Below the pieces are notes generated by a model. The model did not search any database. It saw nothing but the letters and a program-made list of their open reading frames with translations, and had not been told where the DNA came from. Of a DNA stretch of 9,249 bases, positions 1-5,358 are shown in pieces. This stretch comes from Actinomycetota bacterium (GTDB taxonomy: Bacteria; Actinomycetota; Actinomycetes; S36-B12; UBA10799): positions 1 to 9,249 of the forward strand of contig JAUPKM010000570.1 in assembly GCA_030837445.1 (NCBI GenBank), read 5' to 3'. Positions within the stretch are counted from its first letter, which is position 1. Each line of letters opens with the position of its first letter. The position numbers and the translations under genes are program-made.

Positions 1-411
1 CCGGTAGAACTCGCCGCGGAACTCCAGCGCAGCACCGTCCTGCCAGGCCGCGAAAATGGCGCGCAGGGCACCGACGAGCTCGCTCATCCGCGCCACCGGT
101 CGATCGAAGGACGCCCCGTAGCGTTTCTCGATCTGGGTGCGCACCTGGGTGCCCAGCCCGAGGGCGAACCGGCCCCCGGACAGCAGCTGATGGTCGTAGG
201 CCTGATGTGCGAGCTGAATTGGATTGCGGGGGAATGCGATCGCGACGTTCGTCATCAAATCCAGGCCACGGACGGTCGAAGCCAGCGTCAGCGGCGCGAA
301 CACGTCGTGGGGGCCTTCGAAGGTGAACACCCCGGCCGCCCCGGCATCCCGCAACGCGCCTGCCCTATCTACCGCGTCTGCGGGGCCGAACAGGGCCGTC
401 AGGACCTTCAC
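1..411 (-). CDS. LLM-class F420-dependent oxidoreductase, 5' part (cut by the window edge)
   Basis: The first 137 codons are present; the rest lies beyond base 1. The product starts MKVLTALFGP and continues through segments typical of luciferase-like monooxygenase (LLM) proteins: AGVFTFEGPHDVF, then LMTNVAIAFPRNP, then SGGRFALGLGTQ near residue 80, then RYGASFDRP and a conserved-looking WQDGA..FRGEFYR stretch at the cut. In mycobacteria this family folds as a TIM barrel and usually uses cofactor F420 for hydride transfer; the substrate cannot be told from sequence. The start is GTG at 409-411. It has no Shine-Dalgarno, but TAGGGT lies 7 nt upstream, which suggests a leaderless transcript. It is divergent from the amine oxidase with only 79 nt between them, so the two may share control. 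Family call is firm; exact subfamily is an inference. Confidence 0.88.
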   Translation of the reverse strand, partial: MKVLTALFGPADAVDRAGALRDAGAAGVFTFEGPHDVFAPLTLASTVRGLDLMTNVAIAFPRNPIQLAHQAYDHQLLSGGRFALGLGTQVRTQIEKRYGASFDRPVARMSELVGALRAIFAAWQDGAALEFRGEFYR

Positions 412-418
412 TCGACGA

Positions 419-424
419 ACCCTA
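419..424 (-). promoter_or_regulatory. Putative -10 element of the LLM gene (leaderless type)
   Basis: On the minus strand TAGGGT fits the mycobacterial TANNNT -10 pattern. Seven bases (TCGTCGA) separate it from the GTG start, so transcription would begin at or next to the start codon. No Shine-Dalgarno precedes the GTG. No convincing -35 was seen. Confidence 0.45.
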
Positions 425-426
425 GC

Positions 427-475
427 GATTTCGGCGCGCTAACCGGCGGTCGCCGTACGTTTCCGCGCCGAAGTC
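427..475. promoter_or_regulatory. Nested inverted repeats in the divergent LLM / amine oxidase promoter region
   Basis: The arm TTCGGCGCG (430-438) is the exact reverse complement of CGCGCCGAA (464-472). Two further pairs outside one mismatch extend it to 427-475. Inside it a second dyad, CGGCG (444-448) and CGCCG (451-455), is separated by 2 nt. The outer arms flank the likely promoters of both divergent genes, so this is a candidate operator. In GC-rich DNA such dyads also arise by chance. Confidence 0.35.
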
Positions 476-490
476 GGGAAGACTGGGCGC

Positions 491-1828
491 ATGGCATACG
501 ACGTGGTGGTGATCGGCGCGGGACTGGCCGGATTGACAGCGGCACGCGAACTGACCGGCCAGGGATTCGAGGTGGTTGTGCTCGAGGGCCGGGACCGAGT
601 CGGTGGCCGCACCTGCCCGGCCACTCTGGCGGGCGTCCCGGTGGACCGCGGCGCGTCCTTCGTCGGCCCCACTCAGGACGCTGTCCTCAAACTCGCCGCC
701 GATCTGGGCTGTCAGACCGCTCCGACCTACCACGCCGGCGCCAACCTGATCCGCTGGCGCGGCCGGGTAACCCGTTATCACGGGACCATCCCCAAACTGG
801 GAGTGATCGGCCTGCTCGACATCGGCCGGATCCAGTGGCAGTTCGAACGCCTTGCCCGCGCGGTTGATATCACCGCGCCGTGGAACTCCACGCGCGCCGC
901 CGAGTTGGACTCCGTCAGCCTGGGCGGCTGGTTGCGCTCGGTCCGGGCGACCGCCGGATCACGGGACCTGATGGCGATCGTGTCCCGGGTCACCTGGGGT
1001 GCGGAACCCGACGAGGTGTCCCTGCTGCACGCCCTGCGCTACGTGAAGACCTCCGGCGGGCTGAACCGCATGCTCGACACCGTCGGTGGTGCGCAGCAGG
1101 ACCACTTCGCGGACGGCAGTCACGAGATGTCGGCCAGGATGGCCGCCGAACTGGGCGGCCGTATCCGGCTAGGCGCGGTGGTGTCGCGCATCGAGTGGTC
1201 CGATGACGCCGTCGCCGTCACGTCCTCGGCCGGGGTGGTGGAGGCACGCCGGGCCATCGTGGCCGTCCCGCCCGCCCACCGACTCGACATCGACATCGCC
1301 CCCGCCCCCCCGATCGAGTACCAGCAGCTGGCTCAGCGCTGGCCGCAGGGCGCGTTGACGAAGTCCTACGCCGCCTATCCCACCCCGTTCTGGCGCGCGA
1401 AAGGCCTTTCCGGACAGGCGCTCTCCGATCAGGGCCCGGTCTTCATCACCTTCGACGTCAGCCCCGAAAGCGGCGGGCCGGGCATCCTGCTGGGGTTCAC
1501 CGATCCGCGCGGATTCGATGCCCTGCCCGAGGAACAGCGCCGCGAGCAGGTGCTGCGGTGCTTCACCGCGCTGTTCGGCGACGAGGCCGCCACCCCGATC
1601 GACTATCTCGACCAGCGTTGGGGGGCCGAGACGTTCGCCCCGGGGGGCCCGACCGCGGCGGTGCCGCCGGGCTCCTGGACCGAGTTCGGCCACCTGTTGC
1701 GCACCCAGGTAGGACCGCTGCACTGGGCGGGCACCGAAACGGCCGACGAGTGGACCGGATTCATGGACGGCGCGGTGCGCTCCGGCCGACGGGCGGCCGC
1801 CGAGGTTTCGGCCGCCCTGAGGGGTTAG
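491..1828 (+). CDS. aofH: Flavin-containing monoamine oxidase family protein (AofH-like)
   Basis: A 445-aa FAD-dependent amine oxidase. It would oxidise an amine to an imine (released as aldehyde and ammonia) with H2O2 as by-product. The N-terminal dinucleotide-binding motif is GAGLAG (residues 9-14), followed by the ribose-binding Glu32 and the GGRT signature at 38-41. K291 in LTKSYAAYPTPFW aligns with the flavin-side Lys of human MAO-B. The C-terminal FAD motif HWAGTETADEWTGF covers 411-424. The Cys that binds FAD covalently in MAO-A/B is missing: the segment GGPTAAVPPG has neither Cys nor the adjacent Tyr. The second cage Tyr is Phe424. FAD is therefore probably bound non-covalently, and substrate preference may differ from classical MAO. 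GGGAAG (476-481) lies 9 nt before the ATG. The gene converges on an Hpx-like hydrolase, as Rv3170 does on Rv3171c in M. tuberculosis, which supports the symbol. No signal peptide is visible, so it is likely cytoplasmic. Confidence 0.88.
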   Translation: MAYDVVVIGAGLAGLTAARELTGQGFEVVVLEGRDRVGGRTCPATLAGVPVDRGASFVGPTQDAVLKLAADLGCQTAPTYHAGANLIRWRGRVTRYHGTIPKLGVIGLLDIGRIQWQFERLARAVDITAPWNSTRAAELDSVSLGGWLRSVRATAGSRDLMAIVSRVTWGAEPDEVSLLHALRYVKTSGGLNRMLDTVGGAQQDHFADGSHEMSARMAAELGGRIRLGAVVSRIEWSDDAVAVTSSAGVVEARRAIVAVPPAHRLDIDIAPAPPIEYQQLAQRWPQGALTKSYAAYPTPFWRAKGLSGQALSDQGPVFITFDVSPESGGPGILLGFTDPRGFDALPEEQRREQVLRCFTALFGDEAATPIDYLDQRWGAETFAPGGPTAAVPPGSWTEFGHLLRTQVGPLHWAGTETADEWTGFMDGAVRSGRRAAAEVSAALRG

Positions 1829-1882
1829 GACACTCAGGGGTTAGGAACTGATCCGCTGCGGGGTTAGGAACTGATCCGCTGC
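1821..1882. repeat. Tandem repeat at the convergent gene junction carrying both stop codons
   Basis: A 23-bp unit is perfectly duplicated head to tail (1837-1859 and 1860-1882). Its first ten bases, GGGGTTAGGA, occur a third time at 1821-1830. The amine oxidase stop TAG (1826-1828) lies in the first decamer. The hydrolase stop TAA (complement of 1864-1866) lies in the third, in the same TTAG tetramer. The copies between them are non-coding. A 6-bp stem, CCCTGA (1815-1820) with TCAGGG (1834-1839), could form, but there is no U-tract. Confidence 0.9.
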
Positions 1883-2811
1883 GCAGGAACGGCAGCGACG
1901 GCCAACTCGCGAAGGTGCCGGTTGACCTCGGCGGGATGCTCCAGCGGGGCACAGTGCCCGCCTGGCATCTCCACCAGGTCGACCAGGTGCGGCACCGCAT
2001 CGGCGATCTTGCGGGCCTGGCACATGGGCAGCAAGCGATCCTTTGTGCTGCCGATCACCAGGGCCGGGACATTCAGACCGGTCAAGTCGATGTGCTCGCG
2101 CGAGCCCACCTCGTCGACCAGCACCCGCGCCCACGCCCCGCGGCCGGCGGCCGGGGTGGCCGAGAACAGGTCGTGCAAGAAGCTCGTGATCGCCGGGTTG
2201 GCGCCGGTGCCGACGGCCATCATCTGCAGGAAAGCCCGGCTGCCGGGCTGTGTGCCGTGCACGAGTGGGGCGCCGCCCAGTGAGCGGATCATGGTGCGGG
2301 CGGCGGAAACCCGCGCGGCCCGCAACATGCCGGGTACCCGCAGCAGCTGGATCTTGTCGAGCAGGTCGCCGGTGGTGGTGTTGATCAGCGCGACTGCCGC
2401 GGCCCGTTCGGGCACACGATGACGGAACCGGTCGGCCCAGGCACTGATCGCGATACCGCCCATCGAGTGTCCGGCCACCACCGCACGCTCACCGGGGCGC
2501 ACCGTGGCCGCCAGGACGGCGTCGAGGTCGGCAGCCAGGTGGTCGAGGCTGTAGTTCTTGGGCCCGGGTACCCCGCTGCGGCCGTGGCCGCGATGGTCGT
2601 AGGCGATCACCCGGAAGTCACGGGAGAGGTCGTTGATCTGCTCATGCCAGACCCGCAGCGAACAGGTGATCCCGTGGGCCAGCACGATCGGATCGCCCCC
2701 TGCCGGCCCGAACACCTCGGTGTGCAACCGGGTGCCGTCCGCGGAATGCACGATGATGGTCTTGCTTGCCGGGAGTTTCGGCGCCCGCCCGGCCACTGGT
2801 GCTGATGCCAT
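1864..2811 (-). CDS. hpx: Alpha/beta hydrolase (Hpx-like, annotated in mycobacteria as non-heme haloperoxidase)
   Basis: A 315-aa alpha/beta hydrolase-fold protein. The oxyanion-hole segment is LAHGIT (44-49), then YDHRGHGRS (71-79). The nucleophile elbow is GHSMGG with Ser116. Asp258 in STKDRLLP and His286 in GGHCAPLEHP complete the catalytic triad. A helical cap region lies at about 145-235. Members related to non-heme haloperoxidases are mostly esterases or other hydrolases in practice, so the natural substrate is unknown. The start is supported by AGGAG 5 nt before the ATG. No signal peptide is seen. The gene is convergent with the amine oxidase, the arrangement of Rv3171c/Rv3170. Its promoter probably lies in the AT-rich region 2850-2960, which holds repeat arrays that look like regulator sites. 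Fold and triad are certain; the symbol rests on synteny and similarity from memory. Confidence 0.88.
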   Translation of the reverse strand: MASAPVAGRAPKLPASKTIIVHSADGTRLHTEVFGPAGGDPIVLAHGITCSLRVWHEQINDLSRDFRVIAYDHRGHGRSGVPGPKNYSLDHLAADLDAVLAATVRPGERAVVAGHSMGGIAISAWADRFRHRVPERAAAVALINTTTGDLLDKIQLLRVPGMLRAARVSAARTMIRSLGGAPLVHGTQPGSRAFLQMMAVGTGANPAITSFLHDLFSATPAAGRGAWARVLVDEVGSREHIDLTGLNVPALVIGSTKDRLLPMCQARKIADAVPHLVDLVEMPGGHCAPLEHPAEVNRHLRELAVAAVPAQRISS

Positions 2812-2857
2812 GATCGCTCCTCACCGGGCGGCCACATTGCCGCCCCGGGGTGGGAGC

Positions 2858-2881
2858 GTAACCCTTCTTACGTACGGTTAC
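2858..2881. promoter_or_regulatory. 24-bp inverted repeat upstream of the hydrolase gene
   Basis: GTAACC (2858-2863) and GGTTAC (2876-2881) are exact inverted arms around a 12-nt centre that includes the palindromes TACGTA (2869-2874) and CGTACG (2871-2876). It lies 47-70 nt upstream of the hydrolase ATG, where an operator or promoter would be expected. TetR-type regulators often bind dyads of this size; no regulator gene is present in the window. Confidence 0.4.
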
Positions 2882-2904
2882 TGGCTTTCCGGGCATTAAT
2901 TTTC

Positions 2905-2948
2905 GTATCCGTCCGATAGTATTTCGGTATCCGTTCGATAGTTTTCCG
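2905..2948. repeat. 22-bp imperfect tandem repeat, operator-like, in AT-rich intergenic DNA
   Basis: Two adjacent 22-bp units (2905-2926 and 2927-2948) match at 19 of 22 positions. Each contains the dyad TATC-N5-GATA (TATCCGTCCGATA and TATCCGTTCGATA). The 22-bp period is about two helical turns, so the two sites would lie on nearly the same DNA face. A third TATCC occurs at 2954-2958 within the perfect palindrome CGGATATCCG (2950-2959). The array lies between divergent genes, in the most AT-rich stretch of the window. It is a good candidate for cooperative binding by a dimeric regulator. Confidence 0.6.
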
Positions 2949-2949
2949 G

Positions 2950-2959
2950 CGGATATCCG
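2950..2959. promoter_or_regulatory. Perfect 10-bp palindrome CGGATATCCG
   Basis: It directly follows the 22-bp tandem array and shares the TATCC core with it, so it may be a third, degenerate site for the same regulator. A ten-base palindrome alone is weak evidence. Confidence 0.35.
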
Positions 2960-3023
2960 GAACAGCGAAAGCCCGACGTGGGAGAACTCCGTTGCGCCGC
3001 CGCCCATTTGCTGCCAGATCGAG

Positions 3024-3059
3024 GTTCAGCCGCTCTTGCGGTCGAAAAAACCGCTGAAC
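3024..3059 (+). promoter_or_regulatory. Stem-loops in the leader of the lipoprotein gene
   Basis: GTTCAGC (3024-3030) can pair exactly with GCTGAAC (3053-3059). An overlapping smaller hairpin pairs GCGGT (3038-3042) with ACCGC (3050-3054) around a 7-nt loop. GCTGAA also recurs at 3070-3075, so the upstream arm has two possible partners. If the transcript starts upstream, the leader could fold in alternative ways. There is no direct evidence for a riboswitch. Confidence 0.3.
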
Positions 3060-3087
3060 GGACTGTTTAGCTGAATGGACTGTTTAA
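3054..3087 (+). repeat. 17-bp imperfect tandem repeat directly upstream of the lipoprotein ribosome binding site
   Basis: CTGAACGGACTGTTTAG (3054-3070) is followed at once by CTGAATGGACTGTTTAA (3071-3087), a match at 15 of 17 positions. The ribosome binding site GGGAGA (3088-3093) starts at the next base, 10 nt before the ATG at 3104. The repeat could be a regulator site, duplicated promoter sequence or a leader element. Confidence 0.6.
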
Positions 3088-3103
3088 GGGAGAAGCACTG
3101 ACT

Positions 3104-3805
3104 ATGAAGGCTCGCATCACCCGCACCGCCGCGGCAGCCCGCGGCCCAGCCCTCACTGCCGCCCTCACCGCCGCCGTCACTGCCGCTCTCGTCGCCGGTT
3201 GCACAACCGCCGCCGAGAAGGGCAAGGAGATCGCGTCGAGCGCCTCAAGCATCGGTTCGTCGGCGGCCAGTGCCGCCGGCAGCGCCGCAAGCAGTGCGGC
3301 CAGCGCGGCGGAGAGCGCCGCAAGCTCCGCCGGCAGCATCGCCTCCAGTGCTGTCTCCTCGGTTCTCGACGGCAAGCCAGCACTCGACGGCAAGCCCATG
3401 ACCATCGACGCTCCCGGGATCGGACCGGTCACCCTCGACGGCCCGGCTGCGGCGGTATACGAGAAGGCCGGCGGCGCAGCGAGCCTCGGCGCTCCGACTG
3501 CCGCGCCGCTGAAGGTCACCGGCGCCGACGGCGGTGGAGAGGGGACCGTCTACGCCTTCACCGCCGGGGCGATCTTCGAGTCCCCCAAGCACGGGGCGAA
3601 GCTCCTCCGGGGCGAGATCCTCAGGATCTACAACGCCAACGGCGGCCCGGGTGGCGCGCTCGGCTGGCCGGTTGCCGACGAGGCCGTGACCGGTGGCGGC
3701 CCCGGGCTCGCCAACGGCGGCTGGATCGGCGAGTTCGAGAACGGCACGATCAGCTGGCTCAACGACGGCAATGACAGTTTCGGCGAGACGGTGGCCGTCA
3801 AGTAG
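3104..3805 (+). CDS. LGFP-repeat lipoprotein with an Ala/Ser-rich linker
   Basis: A 233-aa exported protein. A basic N-terminus and an Ala/Leu-rich hydrophobic stretch end in the lipobox VAGC, so Cys33 is the likely lipidated residue after signal peptidase II cleavage. Residues 44-86 are almost only Ala and Ser with a few Gly, Ile and one Glu, a flexible or helical spacer. LDGKP occurs twice (88-92, 94-98). The C-terminal half has two LGFP-type repeats: a degenerate one with SLGAPT (127-132), and a clear one with LGWPV (186-190), NGGWIG and FENGTISW (211-218). LGFP repeats occur in secreted actinobacterial proteins and are thought to bind the cell envelope. A plausible role is a membrane-tethered wall-binding protein; no catalytic domain is visible. 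The start is backed by GGGAGA 10 nt upstream. The gene diverges from the hydrolase across a repeat-rich region. Confidence 0.82.
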   Translation: MKARITRTAAAARGPALTAALTAAVTAALVAGCTTAAEKGKEIASSASSIGSSAASAAGSAASSAASAAESAASSAGSIASSAVSSVLDGKPALDGKPMTIDAPGIGPVTLDGPAAAVYEKAGGAASLGAPTAAPLKVTGADGGGEGTVYAFTAGAIFESPKHGAKLLRGEILRIYNANGGPGGALGWPVADEAVTGGGPGLANGGWIGEFENGTISWLNDGNDSFGETVAVK

Positions 3806-3865
3806 CGGCATCGGCGGCAACGGGGTCGCACCATCGCTGGAGTAACGCGACAGCGGCACAGCCGC

Positions 3866-3871
3866 GATAAT
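3866..3871 (+). promoter_or_regulatory. Putative -10 element of the small exported protein gene (leaderless type)
   Basis: GATAAT, one base from the TANNNT/TATAAT pattern, ends 6 nt before the ATG at 3878. A start of transcription on the A of the ATG would fit. The upstream hairpin GCGGC-ACA-GCCGC (3853-3865) falls in the -35/-10 spacer. No clear -35 was found. Confidence 0.45.
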
Positions 3872-3877
3872 CGGGGC

Positions 3878-4216
3878 ATGACCAAGACACGTGGAGCCGC
3901 ACTGCTCGCCGCGGCGGCGATCGCCGCCGTCCCGTTCGCCATCCCGTTCGCCATCGCCCCTGCCGCCCAGGCGGATATCTGCGGCGAAGTCGGCGGACGC
4001 CACGTCAGTGTCGGCGGGTGCACCCCGGGTATCGCCGGCGCCGCCGTCGACGCGGCGGTGGCGGGGGCGGCCGTGGCGGGTGTCGCCGACTGGGAGCGTT
4101 ACGGTTTCGCCCAGAACTATCCGATTTCCGTGGTGCCGGCGTTTCCCGGCGAAGCCCCCTGCATCTCGCCCAGCGGACTGCCCTACTACACCCCCGGCGC
4201 CACGCCCTGCTACTGA
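3878..4216 (+). CDS. Small secreted four-cysteine protein, function unknown
   Basis: A 112-aa product. The first 32 residues form a classical Sec signal peptide: MTKTR, then a long Ala/Ile/Phe core, then AQA before D33, a good signal peptidase I site. The mature part is about 80 residues with four Cys (35, 48, 95, 111), room for two disulfides. It has an N-terminal CGEVGGRHVSVGGC segment, an Ala/Val/Gly-rich middle (52-70) that could be helical, and a Pro/Tyr-rich tail ending TPCY. No lipobox and no enzymatic motif are present. It resembles the many small exported hypotheticals of mycobacteria, and I cannot name a family. It has no Shine-Dalgarno; the start is chosen because it gives a complete signal peptide and lies at leaderless distance from GATAAT. 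It sits between two other exported proteins on the same strand. Confidence 0.78.
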   Translation: MTKTRGAALLAAAAIAAVPFAIPFAIAPAAQADICGEVGGRHVSVGGCTPGIAGAAVDAAVAGAAVAGVADWERYGFAQNYPISVVPAFPGEAPCISPSGLPYYTPGATPCY

Positions 4217-4253
4217 CCGGGCCGGTTTGACGCCCTGAGCCGCGATCCGGACA

Positions 4254-4259
4254 TATTCT
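4254..4259 (+). promoter_or_regulatory. Putative -10 element of the receptor-like membrane protein gene (leaderless type)
   Basis: TATTCT fits TANNNT exactly and ends 7 nt before the GTG at 4267. A TTGACG resembling a -35 occurs at 4227-4232, but the 21-nt spacing is longer than usual, so only the -10 is proposed. Confidence 0.5.
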
Positions 4260-4266
4260 TTGCCAG

Positions 4267-5358
4267 GTGAGGGCTCGGTGGCCTGCGGTGGGCGTCGTGG
4301 CGTTGCTTGTTGCGTTGATCGGGGCGCTCCCGGGGGTGACGCCGTCGGCGTCCTCGGATCCCCAGGTCACGCCGCGGGTCGTGACGATAGCGGTGCACGA
4401 TACGGCGCCGTTCGTCATGACCCAGGGCTCGGTCAAGTCCGGCTTCACCATCGACATCCTCGACCGGATCAGTAAGCGCACCGGCTGGACGATCAACTAT
4501 CTCGACTTCGGCACCGTCGCCGACCAACTGGAAGCGGTGACCGACGGGCCGGCCGATGCCGCGGCCGGCGGATTGTCCATCACCTCCGAGCGCTCGCAGG
4601 ACTTCGACTTCTCCCAGCCCACGCTCAACGCCGGCCTGCAGATCATGGTGCCCGCCGGGCTCGAGAAGCCCTCCCAGCCCGGCCTGGTCGACTTCCTGTC
4701 GCTGCTGTTCTCCAAGGCGACCCTCGTGTGGCTGACTGTCACTGTTGTTGGCGTCATCCTTCCGGTGGCGCTCATCCGGCAAATCCAACGCCGGCGCGCC
4801 GACCCGATGCCGGCACAATCCCCGCCGGTCCCATCCCCGCCGGCCCACTCCTGGCCGGTCCACTCCTGGCCGGTCCGGGTCCTAGCTGTGGTGTGGGCAT
4901 CCGTCGGCATCGTCTTCGTCGCCTACTTCACCGCAACACTGGCCGCCAACCTCACGGTGGCGAAGTTCGGCGCCAAGATCTCCTCGCCCGCGGACCTTTT
5001 CGGCAAGCGGGTATGCACCGTGGCCGGCACCACCTCGGCCATCTACCTCGCTGAACTCGGCGTGGACTTCGAGGCCATGCCCAGAATCGATGATTGCTAC
5101 GCGGGACTGCAGAACGACAGTGTCGATGCGGTGGTGTACGACTCCCCCGTCTTGCGTTACTACCTCAGCCAGGACGGTGCCGGCTCTGTCGCCATCGCCG
5201 GACCGATCTTCGAACGTGAGGACTACGGCATCGCCTTCCGCAACGGCAGCGGACTGCGCAAGCAGTTCGACGAGGCGCTCTTGCGGATGCAGGAGGACGG
5301 CGACTACGACCTGATCATCCGGAAGTGGTTCGGCGAACCGGCCGATACCGGCCATTAG
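4267..5358 (+). CDS. Ionotropic-glutamate-receptor-like membrane protein (split ligand-binding domain with two TM helices), pore loop absent
   Basis: A 363-aa protein. Residues 8-30 form a signal sequence. Lobe 1 of a type-2 periplasmic ligand-binding domain covers about 37-130, with R109 in TSERSQDFDFSQP placed like the Arg that holds the alpha-carboxylate of amino acid ligands. TM1 is about 151-171. TM2 is about 205-231 and contains AYFTATLAANLTV, close to the SYTANLAAFLTV signature of glutamate receptor pores. Lobe 2 covers 236-358, with GTTS (254-257) and D292 in VVYDSPV as likely ligand contacts. Prokaryotic receptors of this type (GluR0-like) carry a K+-channel-like pore loop between the two helices. 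Here that place holds RQIQRRR and a Pro-rich repeat (184-203) with no TVGYGD-like filter. It may sense or bind amino acids without conducting ions. No ABC permease or ATPase gene is adjacent, which argues against an ordinary transporter binding protein. The start is GTG, at leaderless distance from TATTCT. Confidence 0.8.
   Translation: MRARWPAVGVVALLVALIGALPGVTPSASSDPQVTPRVVTIAVHDTAPFVMTQGSVKSGFTIDILDRISKRTGWTINYLDFGTVADQLEAVTDGPADAAAGGLSITSERSQDFDFSQPTLNAGLQIMVPAGLEKPSQPGLVDFLSLLFSKATLVWLTVTVVGVILPVALIRQIQRRRADPMPAQSPPVPSPPAHSWPVHSWPVRVLAVVWASVGIVFVAYFTATLAANLTVAKFGAKISSPADLFGKRVCTVAGTTSAIYLAELGVDFEAMPRIDDCYAGLQNDSVDAVVYDSPVLRYYLSQDGAGSVAIAGPIFEREDYGIAFRNGSGLRKQFDEALLRMQEDGDYDLIIRKWFGEPADTGH
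4816..4875 (+). repeat. Four in-frame 15-bp tandem units coding pentapeptides between TM1 and TM2
   Basis: The units are CAATCCCCGCCGGTC (4816-4830), CCATCCCCGCCGGCC (4831-4845) and CACTCCTGGCCGGTC twice (4846-4860 and 4861-4875, identical). They start on a codon boundary and encode QSPPV, PSPPA, HSWPV and HSWPV, that is x-S-[PW]-P-[VA]. The array fills the linker where related receptor channels have the pore helix and filter. Identity of the last two units points to recent duplication. Confidence 0.92.

Noticed and set aside
1815..1839. Possible terminator hairpin CCCTGA / TCAGGG
   Set aside because: The stem is only 6 bp with a 13-nt loop and no T-tract; it is a by-product of the repeat.
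3853..3865. Hairpin GCGGC-ACA-GCCGC as a terminator after the lipoprotein gene
   Set aside because: There is no T-tract, and it lies in the promoter spacer of the next gene.
3245..4023. Minus-strand frames opposite the lipoprotein and small exported gene
   Set aside because: The plus strand carries a lipobox, LGFP repeats and a signal peptide; the antisense products have no recognisable features.
4267..5358. Reading this gene as a plain ABC-transporter substrate-binding protein
   Set aside because: Two TM helices split the binding domain, a receptor-like TM2 signature is present, and no permease or ATPase gene is nearby.
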